Shown here piece after piece: positions 1 through 8,752 of a stretch of 29,869 nucleotides of DNA. Position 1 is the first letter of the stretch, and the number at the start of each line of letters is the position of its first letter. The stretch is from Deltaproteobacteria bacterium. Its GTDB lineage: Bacteria; Desulfobacterota_B; Binatia; UBA9968. The position numbers were made by a program, and so were the translations under genes. The notes beneath the pieces were generated by a model. It had not been told where the DNA came from. It did no database searches and saw only the letters and a program-made list of their open reading frames with translations. The DNA lies in assembly GCA_016193385.1 (NCBI GenBank), contig JACPSF010000061.1, positions 1 to 29,869 of the forward strand, read 5' to 3'.

Positions 1-11
1 TTCAACACTTG

Positions 12-55
12 CTCCGTTCGCCCTGAGCGTGTCGAAGGGTGAACGGAGGCTTTTT
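12..55 (+). repeat. REP-like hairpin, copy 1, terminator-like
   Basis: Arms at 12-23 and 37-48 pair over 12 bp with one G.T wobble and enclose the 13-nt loop TGAGCGTGTCGAA. A T5 run follows at 51-55, so the hairpin could act as an intrinsic terminator for a gene left of the window. The loop recurs at 13954-13966, 26430-26443 and 26492-26504. The T5 run is followed by CAG, as in the copy at 26519. The rest of 56-219 shows no gene, only the leader of the ACT gene. Confidence 0.75.
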
Positions 56-219
56 CAGTAACCTGCTAGCGGTCGTGCCGTCTACTTCTTTGACTTGGAA
101 GGGAATTACCAGCAGGTTCACGCCTCGCAGTAGGATTAAAAGGAGTCATCGAGCGACCGGCTAAAAACAACTGTTACGGTAAGTCTATTGGGCGTCTGAT
201 CGGCCAAGGAGGTGTAAAA

Positions 220-648
220 ATGGCGTATCGTATTAATAAAGTAGACGTGTGGGCAGGAGAGGTCGAAGATCGACCGGGCGGGCTCGCTGACAAATTGGCG
301 CTCTTAACGAAAGCCGGCGCGAACTTCGAGTTTCTAATTTCCCGCCGCGCTCCCGAAAAGCCGGGGACAGGAGTTGTTTTCTTAACCCCTATCAAGGGAG
401 CCGTACAAAAGCGCGCCGCAACGGAGACAGGCCTTAACACAACAGGGACTTTACATTCGGTGCGCGTGGAGGGTGCTGACCGACCGGGATTAGGCACCAA
501 GATGACGCACGCGCTTGCCGATGCCGGCATCAATTTGCGTGGCGTCTCGGCAGCAGCTCTCGGGCGCCGAAGCGTGACGTATTTTGCTTTTGACACCGCC
601 TCTGATGCAGAAAATGCCATACGGATTTTGAGGAAAGTTCTGAAATAA
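220..648 (+). CDS. Tandem ACT-domain protein
   Basis: A small cytoplasmic protein of 142 residues made almost only of two ACT-type modules. The first is about residues 5-60, with DRPGGLADKLALLTKAG, the typical start of an ACT helix. The second is about 75-140, with ADRPGLGTKMTHALADAGINL. ACT domains usually bind amino acids or other small ligands and control an enzyme, but no catalytic domain is attached, so this would be a stand-alone sensor or regulator. AAGGAGGTG at 206-214 lies just before the ATG and fixes the start. The gene stands alone on the plus strand, and the next gene points the other way. The partner and ligand cannot be deduced. Confidence 0.85.
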   Translation: MAYRINKVDVWAGEVEDRPGGLADKLALLTKAGANFEFLISRRAPEKPGTGVVFLTPIKGAVQKRAATETGLNTTGTLHSVRVEGADRPGLGTKMTHALADAGINLRGVSAAALGRRSVTYFAFDTASDAENAIRILRKVLK

Positions 649-807
649 GCTGAACAAAAACATCGCAGTTGGTTGAAAAAGTTGTCTTTTTGACTGGTGG
701 CATTGTCCAGATGTGAAGGCATGACAATGACACATTCTTCCCCGGGGAGTTTTTAGTGAGTTGACAAGCGCCTGAAGGGCGCGCTCAAGAGGCGGACGCG
801 ATGCCTC

Positions 808-1644
808 TTACTTGCCAGCGCGGGTCGCGTTCCACTTGCTGTTACTTCCGCCGGATTTGACGGTCCCCTCAATGACGTTGCCGCTCACGCGGCCGGTGTA
901 TTGGGCGCCGCCGGCACTGAAACTGATCTGATCCCCGCGCAGCCTGCCATTCGTAATCGGCATGGTATTACTGCCGGACCTGAGCGTGCCGGAAATCAGC
1001 TGGAACTCTTGCTTGAGCGTGAGCTCTCCCTGCCGAAGTTGCCATGTGCCTACCGCTTTTGCCGGCACGATCCAGAAAAGGGCCGTGCACCATGAGGTGC
1101 ACCCGCCGCTCAGCGTGGCTGTCTCGTCGGCCGTCCATTCTCCCATCGTGAAGCTATTCGACACGATACGAGTGCCGGGCTTGAGATCGAGGATTCTCGG
1201 GCGCAGCTTGAGATTTATTTCGGGCAGCAGAAACATGGTAATCACGGTGGCCTTCGAGAAATCGCTCTCGAACAGGTCGGCTTTAACGAAATCGGCTTTG
1301 TCGCTGACGCCTTCATTGGCGGCATTGCGCTTCGACAGCTCGACCATGTCCGGGTTGTATTCGATGCCGAGCGCGCGGGCGCCGCGCTTCGCGGCAGTGA
1401 TCACAGTGCGCCCGTCGCCCGAGCCGAGGTCAATCACGTAATCTTTCGGCGTGACTTTCGCCATGTCGAGCATTTTGTCCACCAGCGCCTGCGGCGTCGG
1501 CACCCACACCACATCCTTGCCTTCCTGGCCGACTTGCGGCTGGTATTCCTCCTTCGCCGGCTGCGTCTGCGCGAAAACACTGGCGGCGATCACAGACAGA
1601 CATAGCGCCAACAACGACCGGCGCACAAAATGCGATGCATTCAT
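808..1644 (-). CDS. Exported class I SAM-dependent methyltransferase-like protein
   Basis: 278 residues. The N-terminus is a clear Sec signal peptide: RR at 8-9, a hydrophobic stretch, then ASVFAQ with likely cleavage near residue 25. A class I methyltransferase fold follows, with motif I VIDLGSGDGRT (about 70-80) and the acidic end of strand 2 in GIEYNP. The C-terminal part (about 180-278) is a beta-rich segment with repeated G/S-rich strands that is not part of the core fold. GAGGGG at 1656-1661 on the minus strand supports the ATG. The oddity is location: S-adenosylmethionine is not expected outside the cytoplasm. The protein may be a periplasmic relic, bind another ligand, or carry a misleading leader. 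The methyltransferase fold call is firm; activity and substrate are unknown. Confidence 0.8.
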   Translation of the reverse strand: MNASHFVRRSLLALCLSVIAASVFAQTQPAKEEYQPQVGQEGKDVVWVPTPQALVDKMLDMAKVTPKDYVIDLGSGDGRTVITAAKRGARALGIEYNPDMVELSKRNAANEGVSDKADFVKADLFESDFSKATVITMFLLPEINLKLRPRILDLKPGTRIVSNSFTMGEWTADETATLSGGCTSWCTALFWIVPAKAVGTWQLRQGELTLKQEFQLISGTLRSGSNTMPITNGRLRGDQISFSAGGAQYTGRVSGNVIEGTVKSGGSNSKWNATRAGK

Positions 1645-2021
1645 GTTTGTTCGACCCCTCTTTCTCCCAGGTAATTTAAACCTCCATACTCCAAGGCCGA
1701 GGAAATGTCCAGCCCCGCCTCTGGCCAGCCCGCCTGCCGGGGCGCGGGCAGGCAGACCGGTCCATCCAGAAACCGCTCCTTATTTATTGTTGTGTCGTTC
1801 CCGCGCCCGGACCGGCAGGGACCAAACAGGGCTCGCCTCCTGTCCCCGCGGTTTGGGTGACCGTATTTATGAGGCACCACACCCCTTTTCGGCAACATTC
1901 TTTATAAGGCAGGTTGGTGACTACCAATCACGACTGTTCCAGTGTAAGATCCGGATGCGCAATCTGCTCACTGATCGACCTGGGCAAGTCTGAAACGGAG
2001 CGCGCCAAGACATTGGGTAAG
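1645..2021. other. Divergent intergenic region with GC-rich hairpin
   Basis: This 377-nt gap lies between the minus-strand methyltransferase and the plus-strand TPM gene and should hold both promoters. I see no convincing -35/-10 pair. A GC-rich hairpin has 7-bp arms GCCTGCC (1732-1738) and GGCAGGC (1747-1753). It has no T run, so it looks like a dispersed repeat rather than a terminator. An open frame from a TTG at 1914 runs into the TPM gene, but its first residues look like non-coding sequence. Confidence 0.5.
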
Positions 2022-2891
2022 ATGATATTCCTCGGCTTTGCTCTTTTCGCCAGCCTGATATTCTGCCCTTTTTCAGTTGCCCTGGAAGTCCCTGTCCTCA
2101 AAGATACCATCAACGACTTCGCCGGGATGATGCCGCAAGCTAGCGTTCACGATCTGGAAGAGCGCCTGAAACGCTTCAAAACACAGACCGGCCACACCGT
2201 AGCAGTTCTTACGGTACGAAGCCTTGAAGATGAAGACATGAAAAGCTTCGGCGGCAAAGCCTTTAAGAGCCTGCCGCTTGAGGAGCCGGCATTACAGAAA
2301 TCCGTTCTTCTTGTCGTCGCTAGAAAGCAGCAAAAAGTCGGCGTCGAGGTCGGCTCGCAGCTGGGACATCTTTTTCGCGAACCTGAGGCGAGCCAAAAAC
2401 TTCAGGGCCACGTAGGCCTCTATTTCGGCGGCTTCAGACCGGATTTAGGAATTCACGCGGGAGTAAATTATATTTTTGGGGTGATCAAGGGAGAGTTTCA
2501 TGTCGAAACCACAACCGAGCTAGAAAAGCTTGAAGATGCCTCGACGAGAGGCGCCGGGGCCGGAGCCATCTTCGCTGTATTGTTGGCTCCCTTCTTTGCA
2601 TTCGTGGTCGGCGTGTTATGGGGAATTTACGCGACACATAACAGTATTGAGCGTGGAATGCGCCTCGTCATGGGCGCTGTTCTGAGTTATGGAACGGCGA
2701 AAATTGTGGCGTTTCTTATGTCCCTGATTAGCAGCTACAGTGATGGTTTATGGTATTTTATCCTGGCCATCAGCATTCCTCTGGGTGTTTTCGGCAGCCT
2801 GACGGAATTTTGGATGTCAGGGGAGTGGAGCGGCATACCGAGGGTGAAGGATAGAATAAAACGGAAGCCAGAAGACAATATGGGGATCTGA
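2022..2891 (+). CDS. TPM-domain membrane protein
   Basis: With the ATG at 2022 the product is 289 residues. A hydrophobic leader (MIFLGFALFASLIF) is followed by a TPM domain of about 130 residues beginning VPVLKDTINDFAGMM. It contains LEERLKRFKTQTGHTVAVLTV and LLVVARKQQKVGVEVGSQLG, the usual order of this fold. The C-terminal third has three probable membrane helices (around GAIFAVLLAPFFAFVVGVLW, MRLVMGAVLSYG and WYFILAISIPLGVF) and a basic tail. TPM proteins are periplasmic or membrane-anchored, and some act in membrane-protein quality control or as acid phosphatases; nothing here selects a function. The start is uncertain: TTG at 2013 would add a Lys before the hydrophobic segment, and TTG at 1914 would add 36 residues with no leader-like character. 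Confidence 0.75.
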   Translation: MIFLGFALFASLIFCPFSVALEVPVLKDTINDFAGMMPQASVHDLEERLKRFKTQTGHTVAVLTVRSLEDEDMKSFGGKAFKSLPLEEPALQKSVLLVVARKQQKVGVEVGSQLGHLFREPEASQKLQGHVGLYFGGFRPDLGIHAGVNYIFGVIKGEFHVETTTELEKLEDASTRGAGAGAIFAVLLAPFFAFVVGVLWGIYATHNSIERGMRLVMGAVLSYGTAKIVAFLMSLISSYSDGLWYFILAISIPLGVFGSLTEFWMSGEWSGIPRVKDRIKRKPEDNMGI

Positions 2892-3053
2892 AAACCCGAG
2901 CTCGGACCGGAGCACGATGGGCATGGCTGATCCCAACCTCTCCTCAACGTAGTCGCAGATCCTGCTATTCTCGGCTCAAGCCTCAACAGTCCCGAGTCGG
3001 AAGCTCCGCGCAGAAAAGGGACAGGTTACTTTTGCGCTACTTGAATTCCTTTG

Positions 3054-4079
3054 TTATTTGAGAATCTCCCGCAGCTTCGTTACCAGAGCAGGATCGAGTT
3101 TGAAGAACCTTGCCACAGTCTTTTCCACTTCTTCTCCCGATACGGGGTCGATATCCAACTTGGACCTTTTCGCGTCGGCGAGGAACTCCGGATCCCGCAT
3201 GGTGTCCATAAAGGCCTTCTGCAGAACCTTGACGCGATCTTTGGGTGTGCCTGGGGGCAGTGAGTATGGCCGGGTAATAGAGTTTGGGTCGTGAACGGCC
3301 GCCTGAAGCAATAGGCGAGCCTCCTCGGTTTTTGCCAAACTAACGGCCAGCGGCACCTTTGGAAGCTCTGGGTGAGGTTTAGGAACTAGCTGAATCACTA
3401 CATTGACGTCGCCGGCATCCAACGCCTTGCGCCAGATCACCTTGATCGATTCCCACTGCCAGCATCCCCCTGCAAGCTCGCCGCTCTCGGACGCGAGTCG
3501 AATCTCGGCAGTCCCTTTATATCCCGGGATCGGCTGAACCGGCAGACCCAGGACCTCTTTGAGGACTCTGGCCATGCCGTAGGAGGCGTCTCCCGGCCCC
3601 ACGCCGCCGAGCTTAACCGGCGTTTTTGCCGCCCTCCATTGTTCGAGGCTGCTAATGCCGCTCGCTCTGGCTAAAGCACAGGCGCCGGTATCCTGTACCG
3701 GTACCCCGAGCCATTCGAACTTGCGCGCGTCAAACTCAATCCCTGGAGCTCCCATTACCTGGTTCAAGATCTGGAAGCCGTGGAAGTTGCCGATCGTGAG
3801 ACCGTCAGGTTTCGCAATCCTGTATAGATGGTTGGCTGAAAGAATGCTTGCCGCCCCCGTCATATTTTCCACAATGATCGTAGGATTACCTGGAATGTGT
3901 TTGCCCATGTGCCGCCCGATGGCTCGGGAATAGGTATCGAAGCCGCCCCCGGCGGAAAAACCCACAACGATGCGCACCGTCTTCCCTTTGAAAAAGGTCT
4001 CTTGGGCCTGGGCTGGCGCCACCCATGCGCCGAACGCCGACAGAATAGCCAATGTCAGATATGCTCGTGTCTTAAACAT
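3054..4079 (-). CDS. TTT (Bug/TctC family) solute-binding protein
   Basis: A periplasmic receptor of the tripartite tricarboxylate transporter family, which captures carboxylates or other small acids. A signal peptide covers about residues 1-25 (AWVAPAQAQ). The mature part opens with FFKGKTVRIVVGFSAGGGFDTYSRA, the typical Bug first strand and ligand loop, then NPTIIVENMTGAASI. Length is 341 residues, normal for the family. I chose ATG at 4079 because AAGGAG lies 7 nt upstream (4087-4092 on this strand); a longer frame to 4121 lacks such a site. No TctA or TctB membrane gene is nearby, which is common for orphan Bug receptors. It converges on the TPM gene. The ligand is unknown. Confidence 0.9.
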   Translation of the reverse strand: MFKTRAYLTLAILSAFGAWVAPAQAQETFFKGKTVRIVVGFSAGGGFDTYSRAIGRHMGKHIPGNPTIIVENMTGAASILSANHLYRIAKPDGLTIGNFHGFQILNQVMGAPGIEFDARKFEWLGVPVQDTGACALARASGISSLEQWRAAKTPVKLGGVGPGDASYGMARVLKEVLGLPVQPIPGYKGTAEIRLASESGELAGGCWQWESIKVIWRKALDAGDVNVVIQLVPKPHPELPKVPLAVSLAKTEEARLLLQAAVHDPNSITRPYSLPPGTPKDRVKVLQKAFMDTMRDPEFLADAKRSKLDIDPVSGEEVEKTVARFFKLDPALVTKLREILK

Positions 4080-4347
4080 GTGGCCTCTCCTTTTTTCAGC
4101 CTTGCCTCCCTGTCTACTCATGTCCCATAACTCATTCCGGGTGTAGATTACAAGTCGGCACTACCCGTCCAAGGTCGCGAACCTGGGCTCTCCGAAGGGC
4201 CGGGTCGAAAGCCCTTCTTCTCGAGTTCCTAAAGGAAGCAGAGTCCAACGATCACGAGTCACATCCCACGCTGCAATCTCGTTGCGTCGGAGGCTAGCTT
4301 CAGGATATCCTCGGGCGCTTGATTGCTGACAGATGAGGAGAATTCAA

Positions 4348-5187
4348 ATGCGCACGAACTTGATCAGCATACCAACTCCCACCCACCCTCTTGATGGAGC
4401 CTACTACACGCCGGATGGGCCGATCAAAGGAGCTGCTTTGTACTTTCATGGCAACCAGATGAACTTTTACGTGGGGGCAGCCCGCTTTCTGGCAACCCAT
4501 ATCACGTCCCTTGGCTATGCCTTCCTCTCTTTTAATCGGCGCGGACATGACTCGGTCGGCACGTACAACAGCCGCGAGCCCGTGGGAGGGGCCTACCAAA
4601 CTGTGGCAGAGGGGATAGAGGACAACGAGCTGGCTGCGCGCTTTTTGACCGAGCAAGGCTTCGACAGACCCATAGTCATAGGTCACAGCAACGGTGGTGT
4701 TCTGGCGAGCCATTTTGCCGCGCATCATCCGGAAATCATGGCGTTGGTTCTGCTCTCCGCCCATGCCGGCGGCAACCGGCTGAAGAATCCCGGTTCGGCA
4801 AGTCAATTTTCACTCAACGAGAAGCTCGACGACTTAATGAAGGAGGCCCGGGAATTGCTGGCAGCTGGGCGGCCGCGCCAACTCATGCTTCTGCCCACCT
4901 GGTGGTACGTCATCTCGGCCCGGACTTTCATGGACCGACTCACCAATGTGCCGGACCTCCTGGAAAATTCCAGGCGGGTGCGGTGTCCGGTATTATTCAT
5001 TCGGGGAGACAAGGAACCGGCCAACGTTTATCCGGCCGAAGCCTTCAAACAGAACTGTCCCGGTCCGTGTGATGTCGTCATCGTGCCGGACTGCGACCAC
5101 TTCTACGTGGGAGCTGAAGACCGTGTCGCCTCTATCGTAACCGACTGGTTATCCCGAACGCCGGGTTGGCTTGTAAGGAAAAGATAA
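4348..5187 (+). CDS. Alpha/beta hydrolase
   Basis: 279 residues with a complete serine-hydrolase arrangement. The oxyanion loop is in YFHGNQMNF (about 33-40), the nucleophile elbow is GHSNGG with Ser114, the acid is Asp221 in FIRGDKEP and the base is His251 in VPDCDHF. A lid-like helical segment (about 145-200) sits between strands 6 and 7. No signal peptide is seen, so it should be cytoplasmic. GAGGAG at 4335-4340 precedes ATG 4348 by 7 nt and rules out ATG 4333, which overlaps that site. It is divergent from the TTT receptor and convergent with the amidase. Ester or lipid substrates are possible; none is indicated. Confidence 0.85.
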   Translation: MRTNLISIPTPTHPLDGAYYTPDGPIKGAALYFHGNQMNFYVGAARFLATHITSLGYAFLSFNRRGHDSVGTYNSREPVGGAYQTVAEGIEDNELAARFLTEQGFDRPIVIGHSNGGVLASHFAAHHPEIMALVLLSAHAGGNRLKNPGSASQFSLNEKLDDLMKEARELLAAGRPRQLMLLPTWWYVISARTFMDRLTNVPDLLENSRRVRCPVLFIRGDKEPANVYPAEAFKQNCPGPCDVVIVPDCDHFYVGAEDRVASIVTDWLSRTPGWLVRKR

Positions 5188-5261
5188 TTTGTTCACATGG
5201 TCAGCGTCGATGGTCGGGGTCAGGTTAACCAGAATGTCCCCGTTTGCTGCCCTGGCTCACG

Positions 5262-6773
5262 TTAAAGCGGGGTTGTGCTGGCCGGTGGCCTGCGATGGTG
5301 GGTCGCCTGCTCATACGCGTAGGCGAGTCTTATCATCGCTCCATCGTCGTAGGGCCGTCCCAGGAACGTTATCCCGGCGGGCAGGTTGTCCCGCGTAAAT
5401 CCCGCAGGGACCACGATCGACGGAACGAACACGACGAAGGTGTTCAGATGCGGCGCCCCCTTCTGGTCGACGAAGGGCGGGTTGACTCCATCTTGGATGA
5501 GCGTCGGCTGGTGCTCCACAGCCTTGTGCACGATGGCGTCCAGCCTGTTGTCCGCCATGACCTTCAGCACATTGGTCGTCAACTCCTCACGCGCCAGAAG
5601 GTACTCGTAGTGCTTGTTAGGATCCGTGGTCCGGGTCCAGCGCTTTTGCGAGCCGGGGACTACCTTGGCGAAATCCGCCGACCGCGCCGCCTCCTCCCGA
5701 GACTTGAACGGCGTTTTGGCACTCCTGCCGAAATAGACCTTGAACGACTCCTCCGCCTGCACCCAGCTTCCCGCCCGCTTCGCGATCAACTCCCGGAGTC
5801 TGGGAATGACGATCGGGTCGACAATCTCGGCGCCGGAGGCTTTCAGTTCCGCAACTGCTTTGTCGAAAACTTCCGTGATTTTTTTGAAGTCTTCCGATTC
5901 GGGCTCGGAGTCGTAACCCATCGACTCACGCAAGATCCCGATGCGCGCTCCTTTCAAGCCGTTTTTGTCGAGAAATCTTGTGTAGCTGTCCGGAACGTGG
6001 CCGACGCCCCTGGAGGTAAGAGGATCCTCCGGGTCATAACCGACCATGACGTCCAAAAGAACGGCCAGGTCTTTGACCGTGCGGGCCATCGGGCCCAACG
6101 AGCCGGCGATTTCCGGCCAGCCGGCATAAACACCGCCCCGGCTCACAAGGCCGGCCGTGGGCCGCATGCCGACGATGGAGTTCCAGATCGAGGGCCTGCG
6201 GATCGACGCAAAGCCTTCCTGTCCGACCGCGGCTGTCGCGAAGTTTGCCGAGACACTCGCCGCAGAACCGCCGGAGGAACCACCGGCGGTTCGATCCAAG
6301 GCGTAAGGGTTCCGAGTCGATCCAAAAAGGGAGCCATGCGTGTCACCCCCTCCTAATTCACCCAGGGTGGCCTTCGCTAAGATGACCGCTCCAGCTTTTT
6401 TCAGTTTCTCCACAACAAAGGCGTCTCTATCCGGGTAGTAGTTCTTGAACAAAAGCGAGCCCAGCGTCGTCGGCATACCTTGGGCGTCGGCCTGATCCTT
6501 AATGATCACCGGAATCCCGTGAAGCGGGCCCACGGGGCCCGAAGCCTTGAACGCGACATCGAGCCGGTCCGCCTCTTCGAGAGCCTTGGGATTTAGCGTG
6601 ATGATCGCGTTAATGGCGGGTCCCTTCTTGTCATACGCCTCTATGCGATCAAGATACATCTGGACCAGTCGGCGCGATGTGAGCTGCCCCGATTTGTAGG
6701 CGCTGTGAATATCGTCAATTGTCGCCTCCAAAAGGTTAAAGGACGCTATTGATTTCGAAGGCTTCGAATCCAT
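5262..6773 (-). CDS. Amidase signature family hydrolase
   Basis: 503 residues. The amidase-signature catalytic elements are present: Lys92 in PVIIKDQAD, the glycine/serine loop TAGGSSGGSAA with the cis-Ser at 166, and Ser190 in FASIRRPS as the expected nucleophile. The spacing Lys-74-Ser-24-Ser is close to characterised members. The usual GGSI before the nucleophile reads FASI here, a conservative but unusual change. Reaction class: hydrolysis of a C-N amide bond, as in amidases, hydrolases of cyclic or aryl amides, or GatA-like proteins. The lack of GatB/GatC neighbours and the catabolic context argue against GatA. No signal peptide is seen. AAGGAG at 6782-6787 supports the start. It diverges from the dienelactone hydrolase cluster. 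Confidence 0.9.
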   Translation of the reverse strand: MDSKPSKSIASFNLLEATIDDIHSAYKSGQLTSRRLVQMYLDRIEAYDKKGPAINAIITLNPKALEEADRLDVAFKASGPVGPLHGIPVIIKDQADAQGMPTTLGSLLFKNYYPDRDAFVVEKLKKAGAVILAKATLGELGGGDTHGSLFGSTRNPYALDRTAGGSSGGSAASVSANFATAAVGQEGFASIRRPSIWNSIVGMRPTAGLVSRGGVYAGWPEIAGSLGPMARTVKDLAVLLDVMVGYDPEDPLTSRGVGHVPDSYTRFLDKNGLKGARIGILRESMGYDSEPESEDFKKITEVFDKAVAELKASGAEIVDPIVIPRLRELIAKRAGSWVQAEESFKVYFGRSAKTPFKSREEAARSADFAKVVPGSQKRWTRTTDPNKHYEYLLAREELTTNVLKVMADNRLDAIVHKAVEHQPTLIQDGVNPPFVDQKGAPHLNTFVVFVPSIVVPAGFTRDNLPAGITFLGRPYDDGAMIRLAYAYEQATHHRRPPASTTPL

Positions 6774-6965
6774 TGGAGCCTCTCCTTTCTTCCAGTTTTA
6801 AGTCGTTGACCCATTTTTCTCCCGCATAAGTTACAGCCCTGCATAGTTCAAGTTCGAGAAAATGTCCAGCTCTCATTCCCGAACCGGCCTATAAAACTCT
6901 TTACCTCTGTCCTACGAACGTGTTAGGTTCCGGGGTCGTCAACCACAAGCGCGGGGACAAAGACC

Positions 6966-7703
6966 ATGCAAATCATAGAGCGTTCACTGAGCAGCAAGAG
7001 CGACGGCGTGGCCGGCTATCTGGTTTATCCCGAGCGAACAACGCCAGGGCCTGGCTTGCTTCTGATCCACCCGAAGTCCGGGGTCACCGACTACATCAAA
7101 ATCGAGGCACGCAAGTTTGCCAGGCTGGGCTATAGCACGTTTGCACTTAATGTTTTCGAGCAGCTCGGGTATCCAGCCGCGACTCACATAGAAACCGGAT
7201 CACAGATTCAGGCCAAGACCTCGGATGCCGATTTTACGCGCGTCCAAGCTGAAGGTTGGCGTTACTTGCTTTCCCAACCTCATGTGGACACGAAAAGGGT
7301 CGCGGTGTGCGGTTACTGCATGGGCGGGCGCATCGCCCTTCACTTCGTCGCCGCCACACCGGAGGTGCGCGCCTTTATCGGCTACTATCCGACGGTGCGC
7401 GACGAACCCGTGACGCCCACGAGGCCGCGTGCCCCTTGGGACGCAGCGGAATTGGTGCGCTGCCCGTCCATTGTCTTGTACGGCGCCCATGATACCGTCA
7501 CACCGATCCCGATTCAGGATAAGATGTGGCGCGCTTTCCTGGCCAACGGCCAATCCTTGGAATGGCATTTCTTTCCGTTCGGCGGTCACGGTTATGTCGA
7601 CCCCGGCGCCGTTGGCTATCATGCCCACGCTGCTGAGCTGTCGTGGCCGATGGTGGTGGATTTCATGGAGCGCGAGCTCCAATGGATTTCGTCGTCTCCT
7701 TAG
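6966..7703 (+). CDS. Dienelactone hydrolase family protein
   Basis: 245 residues, cytoplasmic. The triad of the dienelactone hydrolase family is visible: Cys118 in the elbow GYCMGG, Asp176 in YGAHDTVTP and His208 in FGGHGYVDP. In the classical enzyme a Glu in the HExxG loop holds the Cys in an inactive pose; the matching loop here reads HPKSG, so that switch is absent. Classical members open dienelactones in chloroaromatic breakdown, but the family also includes general esterases. It is the first of four plus-strand genes, the others being two amidohydrolases and an FAD monooxygenase, which supports a ring- or lactone-cleavage role. The ribosome site (GGGGACA) is only moderate. Confidence 0.87.
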   Translation: MQIIERSLSSKSDGVAGYLVYPERTTPGPGLLLIHPKSGVTDYIKIEARKFARLGYSTFALNVFEQLGYPAATHIETGSQIQAKTSDADFTRVQAEGWRYLLSQPHVDTKRVAVCGYCMGGRIALHFVAATPEVRAFIGYYPTVRDEPVTPTRPRAPWDAAELVRCPSIVLYGAHDTVTPIPIQDKMWRAFLANGQSLEWHFFPFGGHGYVDPGAVGYHAHAAELSWPMVVDFMERELQWISSSP

Positions 7704-7887
7704 ATTTGCAGGCCTATCGATCGCCTTCCATTGGGACCGACAACGAATCTAAAATATTCTTGCCAGCCTCTATGCGCTTCGCATAAGATGACCCCGCGGG
7801 TTTGCATTGACACGGTGATCTGGCTTTCAAAGGCGAGGTTTTCTTGTCACGGATCATCGCACATAACTTTAAGCAAGAAGGCAAGCT

Positions 7888-8730
7888 TTGAGAATCATCG
7901 ACCTTCACTGTTACCCCAACACCGAGCCCTGGATTAAATCCCAGGGCCCCTACGTCGAGGCCCTGGCCGAATACTGGAATCGCGCCTGGACGGCCAAGAC
8001 CGAGCCGGAAGTCATGGAAGACTTCAAAAAAGCGGGGGTGGAGGCGGTTCTCGTCGCCTTCGATATCGAAACCGTGACCGCAACGCCCCCCTGCTCCAAC
8101 GAGTATGTCGCAAGGATGCGTGACGACAATCCCGGCGTGATCCGGCAGGCTTGGGCCGCGGTCGATCCGCTAAAGGGCGGCGCGGCGATACACGAAGCCA
8201 GCAAGGCAATCAAAGAACTCGGCATGCTCGGCTTTCACTTTCACCCGATCATGGGCCATTTCTCCGTCGACGACCGCAAGCTCTACCCGCTGTGGGAAAC
8301 TATCAACGCGTTACGGGCTCCGGTCATGATCGACGTCGGTACGACGGGCATGGGAGCCGGTATGCCCGGCGGCCTCGGCGCGGTCATACGGCACGCGCAC
8401 CCGGCAGCGATCGATCAGCTCGCCGCCGATTTTCCCAATCTCAGCATCGTTGCCGCGCACCCGGGCTGGCCGTGGACCGAGGAAATGATCGCCGTGGCGC
8501 TTCACAAAGGCAATGTGTCGTGGGAGCTATCGGGCTGGGCGCCCAAATATTTTCCCGATCCATTGAAGCGGGATATCCGCAGTCGGCTCAAGGATAAGAT
8601 CATGTTCGGCAGCGATTATCCGAGTATTCCTTATGAGCGTCTGTTCCGGGAATGGCAGCAGCTAGGATACTCGGACGAACTGATGGAGAAGATCTTCCAC
8701 GGCAATGCCGAGCGGATTCTCGGTTTATAG
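7888..8730 (+). CDS. Amidohydrolase family 2 protein with altered metal site
   Basis: 280 residues. The start is TTG at 7888, preceded by GAAGGCAAG, and gives the family-typical beginning MRIIDLHCYP. The fold is of the ACMSD/amidohydrolase-2 kind: HPGWPW (His191) and FGSDYPS (Asp242) are in place. The N-terminal metal motif HxH reads HCY (His7, Cys8, Tyr9). The strand that normally ends in a metal His reads VMIDVG (Asp149). Metal binding is therefore altered or lost relative to ACMSD. The next gene is a relative with a complete site, so the pair may be one active and one divergent decarboxylase or hydrolase. It ends 22 nt before the next start and is probably co-transcribed. Confidence 0.85.
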   Translation: MRIIDLHCYPNTEPWIKSQGPYVEALAEYWNRAWTAKTEPEVMEDFKKAGVEAVLVAFDIETVTATPPCSNEYVARMRDDNPGVIRQAWAAVDPLKGGAAIHEASKAIKELGMLGFHFHPIMGHFSVDDRKLYPLWETINALRAPVMIDVGTTGMGAGMPGGLGAVIRHAHPAAIDQLAADFPNLSIVAAHPGWPWTEEMIAVALHKGNVSWELSGWAPKYFPDPLKRDIRSRLKDKIMFGSDYPSIPYERLFREWQQLGYSDELMEKIFHGNAERILGL

Positions 8731-8752
8731 CGACGAGAACGGAGGGTAAGCC

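Noticed and set aside
3012..3033. AAAAGGGACAGGTTACTTTT, resembling a dispersed repeat core
   Set aside because: A single short match in the gap between convergent genes. A similar GGGGTCAGGTTAACC stretch at 5216-5230 is too short to call a family here.
5244..6356. Long plus-strand open frame (370 codons) opposite the amidase
   Set aside because: Its Arg/Gly/Asp-rich composition is that of an antisense shadow. The minus-strand frame has the complete amidase signature.
1698..6872. Shared string GA(G/A)AAATGTCCAGC near the starts of the methyltransferase and amidase genes (about 1700 and 6857)
   Set aside because: Only two copies of about 15 nt in differing contexts; insufficient to propose an operator.
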